Part shown: in pieces, positions 57,001 to 58,626 of the stretch
Numbering within the stretch: position 1 is the stretch's first letter
How the letters are laid out: every line of letters starts with the position of its first letter
From: Chloroflexota bacterium
Lineage (GTDB): Bacteria; Chloroflexota; Anaerolineae; Aggregatilineales; Phototrophicaceae
Length of the DNA: 58,626 nt
Assembly: GCA_016223085.1 (NCBI GenBank)
Contig: JACRPS010000014.1
Location: 14,643 to 73,268 of the forward strand
Direction: 5' to 3'
The notes under the pieces: generated by a model
Told to the model about the DNA's origin: nothing
Seen by the model: only the letters and a program-made list of their open reading frames with translations
The model's database searches: none
Program-made: the position numbers and the translations under genes

Positions 57001-57267
57001 GTCAATCGTAATGCCGTCTATGCCGCGCGGGTCTGCCGGGTCGTAGTAGTAGTAGGGCAGGAATGAATCAGGCGGGAAGGCGCGTGTGAGCTGAAACGTA
57101 ACTTCAAACTTCTGGTAGCGTCCAACCTGATTGGCATTGGTTGAGTGCGATGTGACCTGTGTCATTGCGGCCACGCTGCCCTGAGCGGAGACACCTGCCG
57201 GCAGGCTCAAACTTAACCAGACGGCAAGAAGTATAAACAAGGTGATATGGCGCGAGTTGTGATTCAT
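54082..57267 (-). CDS. Secreted glycoside hydrolase-like protein with cohesin-like and dockerin modules
   Basis: A 1061-residue secreted protein; the ATG at 57267 follows GGAAGG. Order: signal peptide (~1-28), DUF5060-like beta domain (~45-165; YQKFEVTFQL, SGREQVIPAFYYQDY, APEETGTYSYYITV), a (beta/alpha)8 glycosidase-like domain (~170-545) with acid/base candidate E352 in AWELWNEHGH and nucleophile candidate E464 in ILWAELDTG, a C-terminal beta domain (~555-645; collagen-binding-like), Thr/Pro linker, cohesin-like domain (~755-880), linker, carboxypeptidase-regulatory-like domain (~918-995) and dockerin (~1002-1052; DIDGSGVIDVTD and DLNRDNRINILD). It lies 19 nt upstream of the related gene. 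Substrate is unknown, likely a polysaccharide. Confidence 0.8.
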   Translation of the reverse strand: MNHNSRHITLFILLAVWLSLSLPAGVSAQGSVAAMTQVTSHSTNANQVGRYQKFEVTFQLTRAFPPDSFLPYYYYDPADPRGIDGITIDGHFIAPSGREQVIPAFYYQDYVRSGTTQAMMTPTTNFAWKLRFAPEETGTYSYYITVADRSGSSRYPASGTLQFQSLASSSKGFIRVSPRDPRFLEFSNGESFIPNSAGRQWWMPGSALRSLDYDNTFNEFGRNGINLTRIWDQNDGYALTVEGHFDAYKYPDDFNPQDRGIDLNTIPKGTQMNQRGNYEEDKIIEAAERNGVYILLCSHGDPYWIWDASVNNATPASWSDPARLRYWQRNFRYRVARWGYSTAILAWELWNEHGHVSTSSDVYNFYQAYSQYQQQVDAYRHLRTTSQGSQAWSPAFWTSPAFDIATYHDYMMISRYSADLTYDAANFVYRFAQCLRTSNAQQCGLGLGDGSSWQGGPRPILWAELDTGTTNWNEANPQPKAAHDMRWAGLFSPIGMAPIDWYFNQQSAAFTATKYAEAKIASDFFRGVDYAGKGFVYLSTADVRLTSETINASNPALRVLAMRAANGTETYAWVQNKGNARWDQTGVPAPLSATFTIPGMAAGSYSIEIWDTYTGQITNGGTVTANNSQIVVPVSNLTKDVAIKIRPGNQPTPTPTSGATRTPTVTSTPTRVPGTATATATPTPIAPTVTVLPSSTPVMPSATPTRVPPTNTLSASTATPTRLPPTVTAAPATLTPSAVPPATTPVPTSIPGQPGVRLDINPPVGSPGSTLDVIFNLVNISNVFGMEVTCTVNPTVLVGVNYVGSDGFNDRNSLFVNQGFRAADGSWTVAATRVRPNKPISGSMVAFSLRYTIAAPGNTTITCPVRLVDTKGREVMQQTVSANYNQPTVPSPTPVPPTLAPTATPTIIVPTVTPSGSSTIAGIANYPGRDDHNGITVSLASADRTLVEVTTGSSGAYRFTDVPLGTYYVRIRAPQALVLEQAVLVDKNGAAVDLGTDLLVMGDIDGSGVIDVTDATFVSANYGLEGTLFPTADLNRDNRINILDLVLVGNYFGLASPVPMQ

Positions 57268-57545
57268 TCTCAAGCCTTCCATCATTAAGAAGGGTTTAGG
57301 CAGCTACGAGAATATACGTTTTTCACAACTAAACCTATAGTATTTGGGTCATAGGGGGAATTGCAACCTGATGAGGAATCAGGTCAAGCCTGACGTGCGT
57401 CTCTCAACGCAACGTTATTAAGGATTTGCTGTAAGCCGATCGCTGGCTGTAGTTCCAGCTCACGGCATGGGTTGAAGTGTGGGATGGCGACGTGATGCTG
57501 GACGAGGCAGGAATCACAAACTTATATATTTTTGTCGCAAGGGTG
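57268..57545. other. Intergenic region without a recognisable gene
   Basis: This 278-nt interval lies between the secreted hydrolase gene and tRNA-His. One hairpin CCTGAT-GAGGA-ATCAGG is visible near 57368. I see no confident promoter or ORF. Confidence 0.5.
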
Positions 57546-57620
57546 GGTGGCTAGTGGGATTTGAACCCACGGCCTTCTGGGCCACAACCAGACGCGCTGA
57601 CCAACTGCGCTATAGCCACC
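57546..57620 (-). tRNA. tRNA-His (anticodon GTG)
   Basis: Reading the minus strand, the acceptor GTGGCTA pairs with TAGCCAC. The D-arm is GCGC-AGTTGGTCA-GCGC-like; the anticodon arm is TCTGG-TTGTGGC-CCAGA with anticodon GTG; the T-arm is GTGGG-TTCAAAT-CCCAC. A G before the acceptor (57620) faces C73, giving the extra G-1 pair special to histidine tRNA. CCA is not encoded in the standard position. Confidence 0.95.
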
Positions 57621-57658
57621 ATATGGAGTAGGATTATAGCAGGCAGCTTCCGGTAATG

Positions 57659-58306
57659 CTAGGGTTGTTTCCGCGCAAGAATGACGGTCGCCAGGCTGCG
57701 CGGGCACGTCTCCTGGACGATCTGCGCTTCAAAGCCATACCGCGCAAAGAAGGCTCTCAAGTCGATTCCTGCTCCGCCGCGCTGCCCGGTGATGCGATAC
57801 AACCATTCCACTGCTTTATCGCCTGGTCTGCCGCCGGTTAGCGCGCCGGTTGGCACAATCAGAAGCTGGCCGCCGGGTTGCAGGACACGGTGGGCCTCGG
57901 CCAGGGTTTCCGGCATAAAGATAAAATCAGTGGGGAAGGTACAGATGATCGCTGGAAACGACTCCGCCGCGAACGGAAGCTGTTGCGCCAGCCCACGCAC
58001 GAGCCGGACAGGTATGTTATGCCGCTGCAGCTTGCGGTGCGCGATGCGTCCCATGTACGGGGACAGATCATAGCCAACAGGCAGGTAGCCGAGAGCGGCG
58101 AGATCAAGCTGGAGATTGCCCGTACCATGCGCCAGTTCCAGAATTCGCACGCCCGGCGGCGTTTCCAGATGGCGGAGCGCCGACCGCTGCCAGCAGCGCC
58201 ACGCGCCGAGCGACACCAGCCAACTGACCCAATCGTAGGTGAACGCCAGTTCGTTATACAGCAGGCGAAAGCCAAAGCGGACAAGCCGCCACCACAGCTT
58301 AACCAC
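57659..58306 (-). CDS. Class I SAM-dependent methyltransferase
   Basis: A 215-residue methyltransferase of the UbiE/Methyltransf_11 type. Motif I is ILELAHGTGNLQLDLAALGY (the common ELGxGTG with His in place of the first Gly), the acidic ribose-binding end of strand 2 is VGYDLSPYMGRIA, and CTFPTDFIFMPETLAEAHRV and LQPGGQLLIVPTG follow. An N-terminal hydrophobic stretch (YDWVSWLVSLGAW) may touch the membrane. It starts at a GTG (58306) overlapping the end of the upstream gene by 8 nt. Substrate unknown. Confidence 0.85.
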   Translation of the reverse strand: MVKLWWRLVRFGFRLLYNELAFTYDWVSWLVSLGAWRCWQRSALRHLETPPGVRILELAHGTGNLQLDLAALGYLPVGYDLSPYMGRIAHRKLQRHNIPVRLVRGLAQQLPFAAESFPAIICTFPTDFIFMPETLAEAHRVLQPGGQLLIVPTGALTGGRPGDKAVEWLYRITGQRGGAGIDLRAFFARYGFEAQIVQETCPRSLATVILARKQP

Positions 58307-58626
58307 CCAGCGCCTCGCGCACCTTACCGGGATGGTCGCTCATAATCGCGTCTACACCCAGATCGCGCAGTTCCACCGCGCGCGCCAGGTCGTTGACCGT
58401 CCAAGTGTTGACGCGGTAGCCGCTGTGGCGTGCCCAATCCATATAGTCGGCATCAATCATGGTATGGTGGGGGTGGCGGGCTTCGTGGGGCAGGCCGATC
58501 ATAAACAGACGCAGAAAGCGCGGCACGTCCTCGGCATAGAGGAAGCCAATCGGTACTTCTGGCAGCAGGCGGCGAAAGCGGCGCAGCGCAAACGGGCTAA
58601 AGGATGAGACGATCACACGTTGCGCC
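58299..58626 (-). CDS. Glycerophosphodiester phosphodiesterase, C-terminal part only
   Basis: The frame enters from the right edge of the window. It ends with a GDPD C-terminus: IVSSFSPFALRRFRRLLPEV, then DYMDWARHSGYRVNTWTVND, and GVDAIMSDHPGKVREAL. These are the last strands of the TIM barrel, including the Trp-Thr-Val-Asn segment. The N-terminal catalytic His-Arg-Gly and Glu-x-Asp parts lie outside. Its product hydrolyses glycerophosphodiesters to glycerol 3-phosphate and an alcohol. It overlaps the methyltransferase start. Confidence 0.88.
   Translation of the reverse strand, partial: AQRVIVSSFSPFALRRFRRLLPEVPIGFLYAEDVPRFLRLFMIGLPHEARHPHHTMIDADYMDWARHSGYRVNTWTVNDLARAVELRDLGVDAIMSDHPGKVREALGG

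Noticed and set aside
51210-57267. True cellulosome scaffoldin
   Set aside because: Each protein has only one cohesin-like module and no carbohydrate-binding module of the scaffoldin type was recognised; the catalytic-type domain of one does not identify cellulose as substrate.

Overview
The window looks like a piece of a Chloroflexota chromosome (Anaerolineae-like). This is an inference from gene content and style: long Thr/Pro-rich linkers in secreted proteins, a plant-type cystathionine gamma-synthase and threonine synthase, citramalate-based isoleucine synthesis, a PaaABCD phenylacetyl-CoA epoxidase, Tat-exported sugar-binding protein and moderately high GC. No rRNA or phylogenetic marker gene is present to confirm it. 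Gene density is high and genes sit in short co-directional runs.

Layout. 1-7.3 kb: a partial YhhN-type membrane protein, a BtrH-like protein, ornithine aminotransferase (rocD) and a peptide-type ABC importer (binding protein plus two permeases, no ATPase). 7.4-12.5 kb (minus): phenylacetate degradation genes paaG, paaD, paaC, paaB, paaA and an aldehyde dehydrogenase. 12.8-17.4 kb: pfkA, a probable small structured RNA with its own promoter and terminator, a fatty acid desaturase, a ThuA-like protein and a COG2403-type GTPase. 17.7-20.6 kb: an Arg-codon leader peptide and attenuator, then argG and argH. 20.7-33.6 kb: an Ile/Val/Leu-codon leader peptide and attenuator, a small ORF, then a 12-kb branched-chain amino acid cluster (ilvE, ilvB, ilvN, ilvC, a GNAT gene, leuA, leuC, leuD, cimA, a cupin, leuB). 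33.6-36.0 kb (minus): an FHA protein and a ClpN-domain/kinase-like protein. 36.1-39.9 kb: a SAM-I riboswitch with two tandem terminators ahead of cystathionine gamma-synthase, then divergent thrC and thrB. 39.9-46.2 kb: polyprenyl synthase, NAD(P)HX repair enzyme, three small membrane proteins, an SRPBCC protein with a long disordered tail, and an SDR. 46.3-51.1 kb: a LacI-family regulator with two matching operators, divergent from a ribose-type ABC importer. 51.2-57.3 kb (minus): two large secreted proteins that share the same C-terminal cassette of Thr/Pro linker, cohesin-like domain, carboxypeptidase-regulatory-like domain and dockerin. 57.5-58.6 kb: tRNA-His, a methyltransferase and a partial glycerophosphodiesterase.

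The strongest theme is RNA-level control of amino acid synthesis. Three biosynthetic units in 20 kb each carry a leader element: a ribosome-sensed Arg leader peptide (argGH), a ribosome-sensed Ile/Val/Leu leader peptide (ilv-leu) and a SAM-I riboswitch (metB). The two leader peptides (30 and 28 codons) have not only the expected regulatory codons but also mutually exclusive terminator and antiterminator pairings.

About sixteen short near-perfect palindromes (arms GTAGGG...CCCTAC with a changing but still self-complementary core) are scattered between genes, many inside operons. Two of them supply the stop codon of the upstream gene.
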